DNA of 64,000 nucleotides from Fusobacterium sp. (lineage in GTDB: Bacteria; Fusobacteriota; Fusobacteriia; Fusobacteriales; Fusobacteriaceae): NCBI RefSeq assembly GCF_032477075.1, contig NZ_JAWDXO010000005.1:1-64000 (forward strand). The letters are read 5' to 3'. Of the stretch, positions 1 to 8,144 are shown piece after piece; position 1 is the stretch's first letter; the number at the start of each line of letters is the position of its first letter. The position numbers and the translations under genes were made by a program. Under the pieces are notes generated by a model. That model was not told the origin of the DNA, searched no databases, and saw only the letters and a list, made by a program, of their open reading frames with translations.

Positions 1-150
1 AATCTATTTACTCAGTTTTTTTAACTGATTATTTACACCTATTTATTGTTTGTTGATTTTTTCTTCTCTCTCTATTCTGTTGTTAATGTCCTTATTTTCT
101 TTATTTGATTTGTTTTATGCCTTGCACCGCTTTCCTGCGGCACATTGATT

Positions 151-179
151 ATAATATCACAATTAATACTTCTCGTCAA
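151..179 (-). promoter_or_regulatory. Strong promoter reading out of the left edge
   Basis: On the minus strand a -35 TTGACG (174-179) lies 17 bases from a -10 TATTAT (151-156). Downstream of it, at 121-141, a GC-rich hairpin (GCCGC / GCGGTG) stands out against the AT background. This looks like the leader of a highly expressed transcript, and a stable RNA operon to the left is my inference; no rRNA or tRNA is inside the window. The bases 180-320 hold nothing else that I can see. Confidence 0.6.
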
Positions 180-310
180 CAAGTTTTTTAAAATATTTTT
201 AAATATTTTTTATTCCTTTAAAGAACCCTTTATTTTATTGAACTCTTTATTAGGATAAGAATTTAAAAAATTATTTATTTCCATCTTAAATTTTAAAAAA
301 TTATTAAAAA

Positions 311-348
311 TTTTCAAAAAATAAAAGCTCTCTGAAATTTGAGAGCTT
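311..348 (-). terminator. Intrinsic terminator of the YibE/F gene
   Basis: An 8-bp stem AAGCTCTC/GAGAGCTT (325-332, 341-348) is followed on the minus strand by TTTTATTTTTT. It lies about 70 bases after the stop of the YibE/F gene. Confidence 0.75.
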
Positions 349-417
349 GCATTTTAAATTTTTTATATATTTTTTAAAGAACTTTCAATATATTAAATGA
401 TAACTATAAATAAAACC

Positions 418-1572
418 TTAAATCCCCTGCTGTTTTTCTTTAAAAAATATTCCTGATAATCTTAAAACTCTATTTTTATTATTTTTTATCTCCACAGAAT
501 AAATAAAAGAGGCTATATAAGTAGTAATAGGTGCGACTACTACCAGTCCTATACTTCCTATTATTATTTTAATAATTTCAGAGGTTACCATTTTCATATT
601 TAATATTTGAAGTATAGTTGTATTTCTTTCCATAAACAGTATCATTAAAGTTAGAAAACCTCCTGAATATGCAAGTAAAAGAGTAGTTGTCATTGTTCCT
701 ATAACTGATCTTCCAACATTAAATCCTGACTTTATCAAGGCTTTCCTGGAGATATCAGGATTATGTATTTTTAATTCTTCAATAGTTGCTGTCATATCCA
801 TAGCTATATCCATGGCTGCTCCACTTGCTCCTATTACTATCGCTGCATAAAATATATCCAAAATATTTATACTCATAAAACTTGAAAATACAACACTTTG
901 AGCCAGAGGCTGATTCATTCCATCAATTCTGAATGTATCCCCAAAAAGAAATGTAAGAGCAGCAGTAACAAAAAGTCCTGACATTGTTCCTAGAAAAGCA
1001 CTGAATCCCTTTCTGGTAAATCCTGCTACCAGAAATATTATCAATGCTGAAAGAAGTATAAGGGCAAATACTGTTATTATAAAGACATTTTCTCCTTTTC
1101 TAAGTGCTGGTATAAGATATTCCCATATTATTATAATACTTCCTGCAAAAGAAAGAAGAGATTTAAAACCTACTTTCCTTGCATATATGATAAGAAGAAT
1201 CACAAATATAAAAGCTAAACCAGCAATTTTGTCCATTCTTAAGAGAGACAATACTTTTCCATCTAATCTTCCATTATTTTCTAAAACTGCCATTAATACT
1301 TTATCTTTTTCTATATAGAATTCATCATACTCTATACTTCCACTTAAAAGATTATTTATTTCTAATATTTTTCCCTTATGCTTTCCTGTAAGAACCTTCA
1401 CAGTAAGATGCTGACATCCTACTTTAGATATTCCCTGAACTATTGCATCGCTATTATCCACTGTAAGAACTCTTCCTATACTTTCTTTTTTAAAGAAATA
1501 CCCTTCTAATTTTCCGCTGAAAACTAGAAGGGCAAGGAATGTCACTACAACTGCTATTCCTATTTTCTTCAC
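418..1572 (-). CDS. YibE/F-like multipass membrane protein
   Basis: A 384-aa integral membrane protein. A first membrane segment (about residues 6-22) is followed by an extracytoplasmic stretch of about 90 residues, then about seven more hydrophobic segments from residue 115 to the end. The segment IGASGAAMDIAMDMTATIEEL near residue 250 is the most family-like part and points to the YibE/F family (PF07907). The biochemical function of that family is not established; transport is only a guess. The gene starts 18 bases downstream of the alkaline phosphatase stop and probably shares its transcript, ending at the terminator at 311-348. Confidence 0.8.
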   Translation of the reverse strand: MKKIGIAVVVTFLALLVFSGKLEGYFFKKESIGRVLTVDNSDAIVQGISKVGCQHLTVKVLTGKHKGKILEINNLLSGSIEYDEFYIEKDKVLMAVLENNGRLDGKVLSLLRMDKIAGLAFIFVILLIIYARKVGFKSLLSFAGSIIIIWEYLIPALRKGENVFIITVFALILLSALIIFLVAGFTRKGFSAFLGTMSGLFVTAALTFLFGDTFRIDGMNQPLAQSVVFSSFMSINILDIFYAAIVIGASGAAMDIAMDMTATIEELKIHNPDISRKALIKSGFNVGRSVIGTMTTTLLLAYSGGFLTLMILFMERNTTILQILNMKMVTSEIIKIIIGSIGLVVVAPITTYIASFIYSVEIKNNKNRVLRLSGIFFKEKQQGI

Positions 1573-1590
1573 CTATTTATCCCCCTGAGG

Positions 1591-2964
1591 TTATTTTATC
1601 TCTTTTCCCAAACTTTTTCCTATAAGTTTAGCTACTTCTGTGTTATCTTTAAAACCTGTAAAATTTTGAGAATCTTTTCCAACTGCTGCCAATGGTACTT
1701 GTACAGCTGTATGTGCATAAGATGTCCACTGCATTCCTGATCTCTCTGAGATTATATGAGTAACTGCTATAGCTACTGGACTATATCCTCCAAACATTTC
1801 ACTTGCATCTTTATTTTTATCTTGAAGATCCATAGCTTTTACTATATTATTTTTTTCTGCATCTGTTAATTTTCCTAATCCCATATTATCTGCTATATAT
1901 TTAAAGAATCCATCTCTATCTCCTGTATAAGCTTTTTGAAGAATATCCTCAACTGATACTTTTACATTTTTAAGTTCATCAAGTTTTAAAAAGTAGTTAT
2001 TTCCAAAACCAAGTCCCATACCTCCAGTTTCATGGTCTGCAGCTACTACTATAAGTGTATCGTTTGGATTTTCTTTGTAGAATTTATAAGCTGTCTTAAG
2101 AGCATCATCAAAAGCTATAGTATCATATATTGTTCCCATAACATCATTAGCATGTGAAGCATGGTCAATTCTTCCACCCTCTACCATCATAAAGAAACCA
2201 TCTTTATCTTTTTTTAACAGTTCAATTCCTTTTTCAGTCATTACACTAAGACTTGGACTATCAGACTTTCTGTCTATTTCATATGGCATATGAGAAGCTT
2301 CAAAGGCTGCAAATACTTTTTCTCCATCTTTTGGAGCCCAGTTCTTAAAATCTCCTGCTGATTTCTGTCCTACAAATGTTTTGTATCCTTTTTCTTGAAA
2401 TTCCTTTACAAGATTTCTGTCATCTTTTCTCTTACTTGAAAGTTCTCCATCCTTTGGAGTAAAATGTCTGTATCCTCCACCTGCAAAATAGTCCACATTA
2501 CTTTTTACATAATCTGATGCTATCCCATTTTCATCATCTCTATCTATGTTATGGGAAGCAAATACTGCTGGTGTAGCATGAGTTATTCTTGTTGTTGTCA
2601 CCAAACCTGTTGCTCTTCCATCTTCCTGAGCCATTTCCAACAGAGTTTTCAAATCATTTCCCTTTGTATCCTTAGCTATGTATCCATTATTTGTCTTATG
2701 TCCAGTAGCTAGGGCTGTTCCTGCTGCTGCTGAGTCTGTTATAAGAGTATCTGCTGAATATGTAGTAGTTATTGCTGAAAATGGAAGTGAATTCATAAGA
2801 AGTTTTCCATCCTCTTTCATTACTCCTTTTTTATACTCCTCTGTAATCTGTCTTTGAGCGGCTCCCATACCGTCACCTATAAAATAGAATATATACTTTG
2901 CCTGTGCAAAACTTGTAGCCGCCATAAGCAGCATTCCTGCTAAAACCATTTTTTTCCTGTTCAT
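1591..2964 (-). CDS. Alkaline phosphatase, exported
   Basis: A metal-dependent phosphomonoesterase of the alkaline phosphatase superfamily, 457 aa. A signal peptide ends near TSFAQA, so the enzyme should act in the periplasm. Visible active-site motifs are FIGDGMG (metal-binding Asp), TDSAAAGTALATG (nucleophile Ser in DSA), MVEGGRIDHASH and VVAADHETGG (metal-binding Asp and His). Two ATGs are in frame; the second (2964) sits 8 bases after AAGGAGG, the first only 2 bases, so I chose the second. No Pho-box-like site is evident. It is followed closely by the YibE/F gene. Confidence 0.9.
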   Translation of the reverse strand: MNRKKMVLAGMLLMAATSFAQAKYIFYFIGDGMGAAQRQITEEYKKGVMKEDGKLLMNSLPFSAITTTYSADTLITDSAAAGTALATGHKTNNGYIAKDTKGNDLKTLLEMAQEDGRATGLVTTTRITHATPAVFASHNIDRDDENGIASDYVKSNVDYFAGGGYRHFTPKDGELSSKRKDDRNLVKEFQEKGYKTFVGQKSAGDFKNWAPKDGEKVFAAFEASHMPYEIDRKSDSPSLSVMTEKGIELLKKDKDGFFMMVEGGRIDHASHANDVMGTIYDTIAFDDALKTAYKFYKENPNDTLIVVAADHETGGMGLGFGNNYFLKLDELKNVKVSVEDILQKAYTGDRDGFFKYIADNMGLGKLTDAEKNNIVKAMDLQDKNKDASEMFGGYSPVAIAVTHIISERSGMQWTSYAHTAVQVPLAAVGKDSQNFTGFKDNTEVAKLIGKSLGKEIK

Positions 2965-3063
2965 TATCATTTCCTCCTTGACATTTTATTTTTGTTTTCA
3001 AAGATATTCTACCTTCATAATGTTAAAGGAGTTTTATATTTCTGTAAAAAAACTGTAAAAGAA

Positions 3064-3099
3064 AAAGTGATTAAAAAATCATTGCTTCTTAATCACTTT
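3064..3099 (-). terminator. Terminator after the GNAT gene
   Basis: An 11-bp inverted repeat AAAGTGATTAA/TTAATCACTTT is followed on the minus strand by TTTCTTTT. It ends the aminopeptidase-GNAT unit. Confidence 0.7.
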
Positions 3100-3139
3100 A
3101 AACTATACTTAATTTTAAAAACACTATTGAAATTTTCTT

Positions 3140-3640
3140 TTATTTCAATATTTTTTCTCTTTTATTGCCAATATAATAAGGGCTTTCATTACATATTCCA
3201 GCAAAAATAAATCCTCTGCTTTCATAGTAATCATTTAATTCTTTATTTTTTATACCACAGTCCAAACGAAATCTCTCTTTTCCATCCTGAGCAGCCTTTT
3301 CTTCACAATATTTTAGTATTATTTCTCCAAGCCCCTTTATTTCTGGGTCAGTAGTAAAATTATGGAGATAATATGATGAAATATTATCATCCCATCTTTT
3401 ATCTTTCTCTAAAAGAACAAACATTCCAACTATCTTTTCTTCCATTTGAGCTACATATAATTCTCCATTGTCTGCTTTATCAGAAAAATAATCATGATTA
3501 TAAAAATTCAAATATCCCTCATTATTCCACTGCTGAATTCCTTTTCTGTCCATCCATCTGCATCTTTCTTTCAACAGTTCTACAACAGCATTTACATCAG
3601 CTTTTATACCTTTTCTAAAACTTACTTCTCCATATTCCAT
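3140..3640 (-). CDS. GNAT-family N-acetyltransferase
   Basis: A 166-aa protein with the GNAT fold pattern: an N-terminal beta strand with FRKGIKADVNAVVELL, a central strand ELYVAQMEEKIVGMFVL, the acetyl-CoA loop region FTTDPEIKGLGEIIL (replacing the usual Q/RxxGxG/A), and a C-terminal strand with YYESRGFIFAG. The acceptor substrate cannot be read from sequence. The start ATG follows AAGGTGG. The gene is 9 bases behind the M18 aminopeptidase and almost certainly co-transcribed with it, which hints at a link to peptides or amino acids but does not prove one. Confidence 0.8.
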   Translation of the reverse strand: MEYGEVSFRKGIKADVNAVVELLKERCRWMDRKGIQQWNNEGYLNFYNHDYFSDKADNGELYVAQMEEKIVGMFVLLEKDKRWDDNISSYYLHNFTTDPEIKGLGEIILKYCEEKAAQDGKERFRLDCGIKNKELNDYYESRGFIFAGICNESPYYIGNKREKILK

Positions 3641-3649
3641 TTTACCACC

Positions 3650-5035
3650 TTAATTTCTGAAAAATACTTTATAAGCTCTGTAAGTTTCATATACATCCAG
3701 TTTAGACGAAACTTCAAAAGGTGAGTGCATAGCCAACAGAGCTGGTCCTATATCAATAGTATTGATTCCAAGATGAGCAAGATACATAGCAACTGTTCCT
3801 CCTCCACCTTCATCTACTTTTCCTAATTCTCCTATCTGCCAGTTGACTTTGGCATCATTAAGCATTCTTCTTATTTTTCCTACATATTCTGCATCTGCAT
3901 CATTAGTTCCGCTTTTTCCTCTTGCTCCAGTATATTTTGTAACTACTACTCCATATCCTATTTTGGCAGCATTTTGAGCATCATGAACTCCTCTGAATAT
4001 AGGATCTATTCCTGCATTTACATCTGATGACATAGCATTGGAATTCCATAATGCTTTTCTAAGCATCATTTCATTGAAAATTCCTTTTATTTTGTATATC
4101 ATATCTCCTGTAATATAGTTAATATAATCAGATTTAAGTCCTGTACTGCCTGTAGAACCTATTTCTTCCTTATCAGCTAGAAAACATACAGCAGTTCTTA
4201 CTGGAATTTCTTTAAGATCTATTATCGCCATCATAGAAGTATATCCGCATATTCTGTCATCCTGTCCATATCCACCTATCATTGATCTGTCAAATCCTAA
4301 ATCTCTGCATTTTCCAGCTGGAACTAATTCCAGTTCAGCAGAAATAAAGTCTTCTTCTATCATTCCATAATCTCTGTTCAATATTTCAAGAACTGTATAT
4401 TTTATTCTTTCTTTTACATCTTTATCTTCTATAGATGATGGAATACTTCCTACAATTATTTGAAGTTCCTCTCCTTTTATTACTTCACCAGCTTTTCTCT
4501 CTCCTTGTATTTTAGCAGAAAGATGAGGCAGTATATCAGGAATTGTAAATACAGGATCATCATCCTTTTCTCCAATAGTTATCTCAACTTTCTTTCCTGA
4601 AGCTAATACTACTACTCCATGTAAAGCCAGTGGAAGAGATGCCCATTGATATTTTTTTATTCCTCCATAATAGTGAGTTTTCATATATGCTAAATCAAGG
4701 TCTTCGTATAAAGGATTTCCTTTTAAATCCAATCTTGGAGAATCTATATGAGATACTACATAGTTTATTCCATTTTCTATATCTTCTTTGCCTACAACAG
4801 CAAGAACAAGATTTTTTCCTCTGTTTACATAATATATCTTATCTCCAGCTGTTAATTTATCTTTTTTTTCAGCATTTACAAATCCGTTTTCTTCTATAAG
4901 TTTTATCCCTTCAGTTACAAATTCTCTTTCAGTTTTTGCTCCATCCAGAAATTTCTTGTATCCTTCAGAGAAATCAAATACTGCTTCTCTGCTGTCTATA
5001 CATTTCCATCCATTTTCTTTTTTGTAATTCATCAT
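3650..5035 (-). CDS. M18-family aminopeptidase
   Basis: A cytosolic zinc aminopeptidase of family M18 (aspartyl aminopeptidase group), 461 aa. Metal and catalytic motifs are visible in order: VSHIDSPRLDLKG near residue 95, GYGQDDRICGYTS near 255, CFLADKEEIGSTGSTG near 290, and AMHSPFEVSSKLDVY at the C-terminus. Family members remove N-terminal residues from peptides. Among the clustered ATGs I chose the one at 5035, 6 bases behind AAGGAG; the ATG at 5041 overlaps the ribosome binding site. First gene of a two-gene unit with the GNAT protein. Confidence 0.9.
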   Translation of the reverse strand: MMNYKKENGWKCIDSREAVFDFSEGYKKFLDGAKTEREFVTEGIKLIEENGFVNAEKKDKLTAGDKIYYVNRGKNLVLAVVGKEDIENGINYVVSHIDSPRLDLKGNPLYEDLDLAYMKTHYYGGIKKYQWASLPLALHGVVVLASGKKVEITIGEKDDDPVFTIPDILPHLSAKIQGERKAGEVIKGEELQIIVGSIPSSIEDKDVKERIKYTVLEILNRDYGMIEEDFISAELELVPAGKCRDLGFDRSMIGGYGQDDRICGYTSMMAIIDLKEIPVRTAVCFLADKEEIGSTGSTGLKSDYINYITGDMIYKIKGIFNEMMLRKALWNSNAMSSDVNAGIDPIFRGVHDAQNAAKIGYGVVVTKYTGARGKSGTNDADAEYVGKIRRMLNDAKVNWQIGELGKVDEGGGGTVAMYLAHLGINTIDIGPALLAMHSPFEVSSKLDVYETYRAYKVFFRN

Positions 5036-5120
5036 TACCATCTCCTTTTTAGATGTTATCTCACTCTCTCAGTATATCATATATTAGAGTTTTTCTAAAT
5101 AGAGAAGATATAAGTATCTT

Positions 5121-5166
5121 TAAAAAAATAAAAAAGAGAAAGTTATAATTTTCTATACTTTCTCTT
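5121..5166 (-). terminator. Terminator of the 33-aa gene
   Basis: Stem AAGAGAAAGT/ACTTTCTCTT (134-143 and 157-166 of this kilobase) is followed on the minus strand by TTTTTTATTTTTTTA. It starts 20 bases after the small ORF stop. Confidence 0.75.
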
Positions 5167-5186
5167 CCCTTATCATTTTTATCATT

Positions 5187-5288
5187 CTATTTTGCAATCT
5201 CTGCATCTGCCCACAATGTCAACTGTTCCAGCATATCTTCACTTATTACTTGTTCTGCTGCTAAAACTTCTTTAGTTTTATTGTACAT
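5187..5288 (-). CDS. Small protein, 33 aa, unknown
   Basis: A 33-residue ORF beginning MYNKTKEVLAAEQVISED and ending TLWADAEIAK. It has a full-length ribosome binding site (ACAGGAGGAAAA) directly before ATG, a good promoter 66 bases upstream and a strong terminator 20 bases after the stop, so it stands as a complete monocistronic gene. The peptide is acidic and likely amphipathic helical, with no membrane segment and no signal peptide. I do not recognise it. It could also be the coding part of a dual-function RNA. Confidence 0.6.
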   Translation of the reverse strand: MYNKTKEVLAAEQVISEDMLEQLTLWADAEIAK

Positions 5289-5353
5289 TTTTCCTCCTGT
5301 ATCAGATTAAATATTTATATAAATTTTTTAATTTCTAATATGACATAGAAGGT

Positions 5354-5382
5354 TATTATATATCTCTTTTTAAGTTTTGACA
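5354..5382 (-). promoter_or_regulatory. Promoter of the 33-aa gene
   Basis: Minus-strand -35 TTGTCA (377-382 of this kilobase) and -10 TATAAT (354-359) are separated by exactly 17 bases. There is nothing else between Tag and the small gene for it to serve. Confidence 0.7.
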
Positions 5383-5427
5383 AGTACTTGTTTTATGAAT
5401 TTTTATTCTGTTTAACATGTTGTTACT

Positions 5428-6000
5428 CTATTTAACTTTAGACTTCCTATATTCACTACACCATACCATGTGATCATTTACCATTCCAGTAGCCTGCATA
5501 AAAGCATAACAGATAGTTGACCCTGCAAATTTAAATCCCTTTTTCTTCAATTCCTTACTCATTTTATCAGATATCTCAGTCTTAGCTGGAACTTCAGAAA
5601 TATTTTCCCATTTATTAACTATTGGCTTATCTTCTGTAAATTTCCATATATATTTGCTGAAGCTCCCATATTCTTCCTGTATTTTCATAAAAGCTTTAGC
5701 ATTGGAGATAAGTGCATCTATTTTGAGTCTGTTACGAATAATTCCTTCATCTTCCAGAAGAGATTTTTTCTTGTCATCATCATATTCAGCAATTACTTTA
5801 TAGTCAAATTTATCAAAAGCTTTTCTCATATTTTCTCTTTTTCTCAAAATAGTGCTCCAGCTCAATCCTGCCTGCATAGTTTCCAGAATAAATATCTCAA
5901 AAAGCTTTTCATCTTTATACTCTGGCTTTCCCCATTCTTCATCATGATATTTAATATCAAGCTCCCCTTTTGCCCATTCACATCTTTTGATTTCTTTCAT
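5428..6000 (-). CDS. tag: DNA-3-methyladenine glycosylase I
   Basis: A 190-aa base-excision repair enzyme that removes 3-methyladenine from DNA. Family marks are RCEWAKGE and YHDEEWG near the N-terminus, the QAGLSWSTILRKRENMRKAFDKFD region, and the C-terminal ATGMVNDHMVWC block, which with the N-terminal Cys supplies the zinc site. Length matches the family. AGGAGGG precedes the ATG. It appears to be a single-gene unit between the small gene and the LCM methyltransferase. Confidence 0.93.
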   Translation of the reverse strand: MKEIKRCEWAKGELDIKYHDEEWGKPEYKDEKLFEIFILETMQAGLSWSTILRKRENMRKAFDKFDYKVIAEYDDDKKKSLLEDEGIIRNRLKIDALISNAKAFMKIQEEYGSFSKYIWKFTEDKPIVNKWENISEVPAKTEISDKMSKELKKKGFKFAGSTICYAFMQATGMVNDHMVWCSEYRKSKVK

Positions 6001-6117
6001 TGCCCAATCCCTCCTGTAGTCTTTTCTTACTTTCTATTATATTTCATCTACAGGCTAAGAGCAATAAATTAAATAGAAAAATAATTCAGCTTAGACGAAT
6101 TCTCTCTTTATCTCTTG

Positions 6118-6909
6118 TTATTTATTTTTCAAAAGAGTTATTCTGCAATTTGAAACTATATGATCTCTTATTTCAGGTCCTAGCTTGTCAAAAAAACTAT
6201 AGTCCCATCTGTCTTTTAAAAGTTCTTCCATTCTTCTGCTTCCAATATATTCCATATCTATTTTTTCTGCAAAACTCTTTATATCATTACAGCCCCATTT
6301 AAATTTAATTTCACTGCTTATACTGCTGACAGAAGGATGTTTTATATCTGAAAAATTAGGTGAACTTTCTATTATGAACCAACTTGTTTTTGATTTTTTA
6401 ACAAGATTCTTCAAAAGTTCTTTTATTTTTTCCTCCTCAAAAAACATTAATATTCCTTCAAAGATAAAAATATTATTTTCAAAAGGAATAAAATCCCATT
6501 CAGCTGTTTTTGTTATATCTGCACTTATATTTTTCTCATTAGGTTGAAGGGGAAGTATATTATTTCTATACTCAATTACCTCTGGAAGATCTATATTTGT
6601 CCATGTAACATTTGACAGAGACAGTCTCTTGTTTCTGCAATCCAGACCACATCCAACATTAAAAACATTAAATTTCTTTTCTTTATCTTCTAAAATTTTT
6701 CTTAAATAGTCATCAATCAGCATAGTTCTTGATATAACTCCAGTAAAAGAATTTTTATCTTTGTCCAGTTCTGAAAAATTTATAATATCTCTATTCTTAT
6801 TATCAGAAAAGAATTTTACAGCCTCTGCATCATAGATGTTTTTTTCTCCAACAGATTCTTTATATTTGAAATAAAATGGAATAAATAGTGTTTTTGATAA
6901 AATATTCAT
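6118..6909 (-). CDS. LCM-type SAM-dependent methyltransferase
   Basis: A 263-aa class I methyltransferase. The SAM-binding motif is FNVGCGLDCRNKRL near residue 85, then WTNIDLPEVIEYR (acidic loop, motif II) and FIFEGILMFFEEEKI (motif IV). This pattern is that of the leucine carboxyl methyltransferase / polyketide O-methyltransferase family (PF04072). The substrate is unknown. A ribosome binding site AAAGGAGGG precedes the ATG. The gene stands alone; 630 bases of AT-rich DNA separate it from the Ter operon upstream. Confidence 0.8.
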   Translation of the reverse strand: MNILSKTLFIPFYFKYKESVGEKNIYDAEAVKFFSDNKNRDIINFSELDKDKNSFTGVISRTMLIDDYLRKILEDKEKKFNVFNVGCGLDCRNKRLSLSNVTWTNIDLPEVIEYRNNILPLQPNEKNISADITKTAEWDFIPFENNIFIFEGILMFFEEEKIKELLKNLVKKSKTSWFIIESSPNFSDIKHPSVSSISSEIKFKWGCNDIKSFAEKIDMEYIGSRRMEELLKDRWDYSFFDKLGPEIRDHIVSNCRITLLKNK

Positions 6910-7320
6910 ATTGTTTTTCCCTCCTTTTATTTTATATTTTTACAATACTCTTTTATCAATAAAAAATCAATATATTTTTATAATGAAATTTTTTTATTAA
7001 CAAATATTTTGAATTAAAAAATTAAAAAGATATTTATTAAATATAAATAAAGGTTGATATAACAATTTAATGCTAGCTTAAATTTTAAAATTACTACAGC
7101 ATTAAAATAAAAATAAATTTAATATATTAGATATTTTAATCCTCTATAATAAAATATATTATAAGTACAAAATTTATTCTAAAAATCTTCTTCCAAATTC
7201 TGGACTAATTATTCATATAAGTCAAGGAAAGTAATTTACAGGCAAAAATTTTCAACTATTATTAAAATCAGAAAGATTATTTATAACCAAAGTAGAAAAA
7301 GTTATGACAAACCTTTGATT

Positions 7321-7372
7321 ATAAAAATAGAGCTTATTCAGGATCTAAAATTTGAAATTCCTGAACAAGCTC
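7321..7372 (-). terminator. Terminator of the Ter operon
   Basis: A 14-bp near-perfect stem (GAGCTTATTCAGGA with TCCTGAACAAGCTC) is followed on the minus strand by TATTTTTAT. It is 170 bases after the last TerD gene. The rest of 6910-7541 is plain AT-rich DNA in which I see no gene. Confidence 0.65.
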
Positions 7373-7541
7373 AAAAAAAATTTTAAGTATATAAAAATTA
7401 TAACACTAAAAGAATGTATTCTTCCTTAGGCTATTTACTGTCTGTTCAATATGAAAAATAAAATCCATAAATTTTATTTAACTTTATATCTAAAAGATTG
7501 ATAATTCTATCTCTTCCATCTTAATATTATACAAGATTTTA

Positions 7542-8126
7542 TTATACATTCACACCATAATTCTGGCAAAGGGTTTTAAGCCCATTCTGATATCCTGCTC
7601 CCACTGCATTGAATTTCCAGTCATTTCCATGTCTGTAAATTTCACATACTACTAATGCTGTTTCAATAGAGAAATCCTCCATGAGATTAAATCTCAACAC
7701 TTCTTGTCCATCAGTATCAGTTTCATTTATCATTCTGGCTACCCTTACATAAGCATTTGATACTTGACCAAAATTCTGCCTTCTGAATGCTGCATCATGA
7801 ATAGTTACTGTTACAGCTATTTTATGTATTTCCTGAGGAATTTTTCTGAAATCAATGATAATCACTTCATCATCTCCATCACCATCTCCAGTTAAGTTAT
7901 CTCCAGTATGAGTAACAGCACCATTATAAGCAGTAAGATTATTATAGAAAATAAAATCTTCATCTTTTAAAACTTTTTCATTTTTACCAAGCAAAAATGC
8001 TGAAGCATCTAAATCGAAATCATAACCACCAGAGTATTTATTAGTATCCCAACCTAGTCCAATTAATGCCATAGTTATACTTTTATCAAGATTTACACGT
8101 TGTCCTTTTGATAAATTTACACTCAT
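7542..8126 (-). CDS. terD: TerD-family calcium-binding stress protein
   Basis: A 194-aa TerD protein (PF02342). It has the two acidic calcium-binding segments typical of the fold, FDLDASAFLL near residue 40 and GDNLTGDGDGDDE near residue 75, followed by the conserved FGQVSNAYVRV and EVYRHG/EIYRHGNDWKFNAVGAGY blocks. It is the last gene of the Ter operon, 18 bases behind the Ca2+ ATPase, and separated by six genes from the other TerD copies. A clear AGGGGAAAATGTA ribosome site precedes ATG. TerD proteins associate with membrane and metal stress complexes; the exact role is unsettled. Confidence 0.93.
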   Translation of the reverse strand: MSVNLSKGQRVNLDKSITMALIGLGWDTNKYSGGYDFDLDASAFLLGKNEKVLKDEDFIFYNNLTAYNGAVTHTGDNLTGDGDGDDEVIIIDFRKIPQEIHKIAVTVTIHDAAFRRQNFGQVSNAYVRVARMINETDTDGQEVLRFNLMEDFSIETALVVCEIYRHGNDWKFNAVGAGYQNGLKTLCQNYGVNV

Positions 8127-8144
8127 TACATTTTCCCCTTTTTT

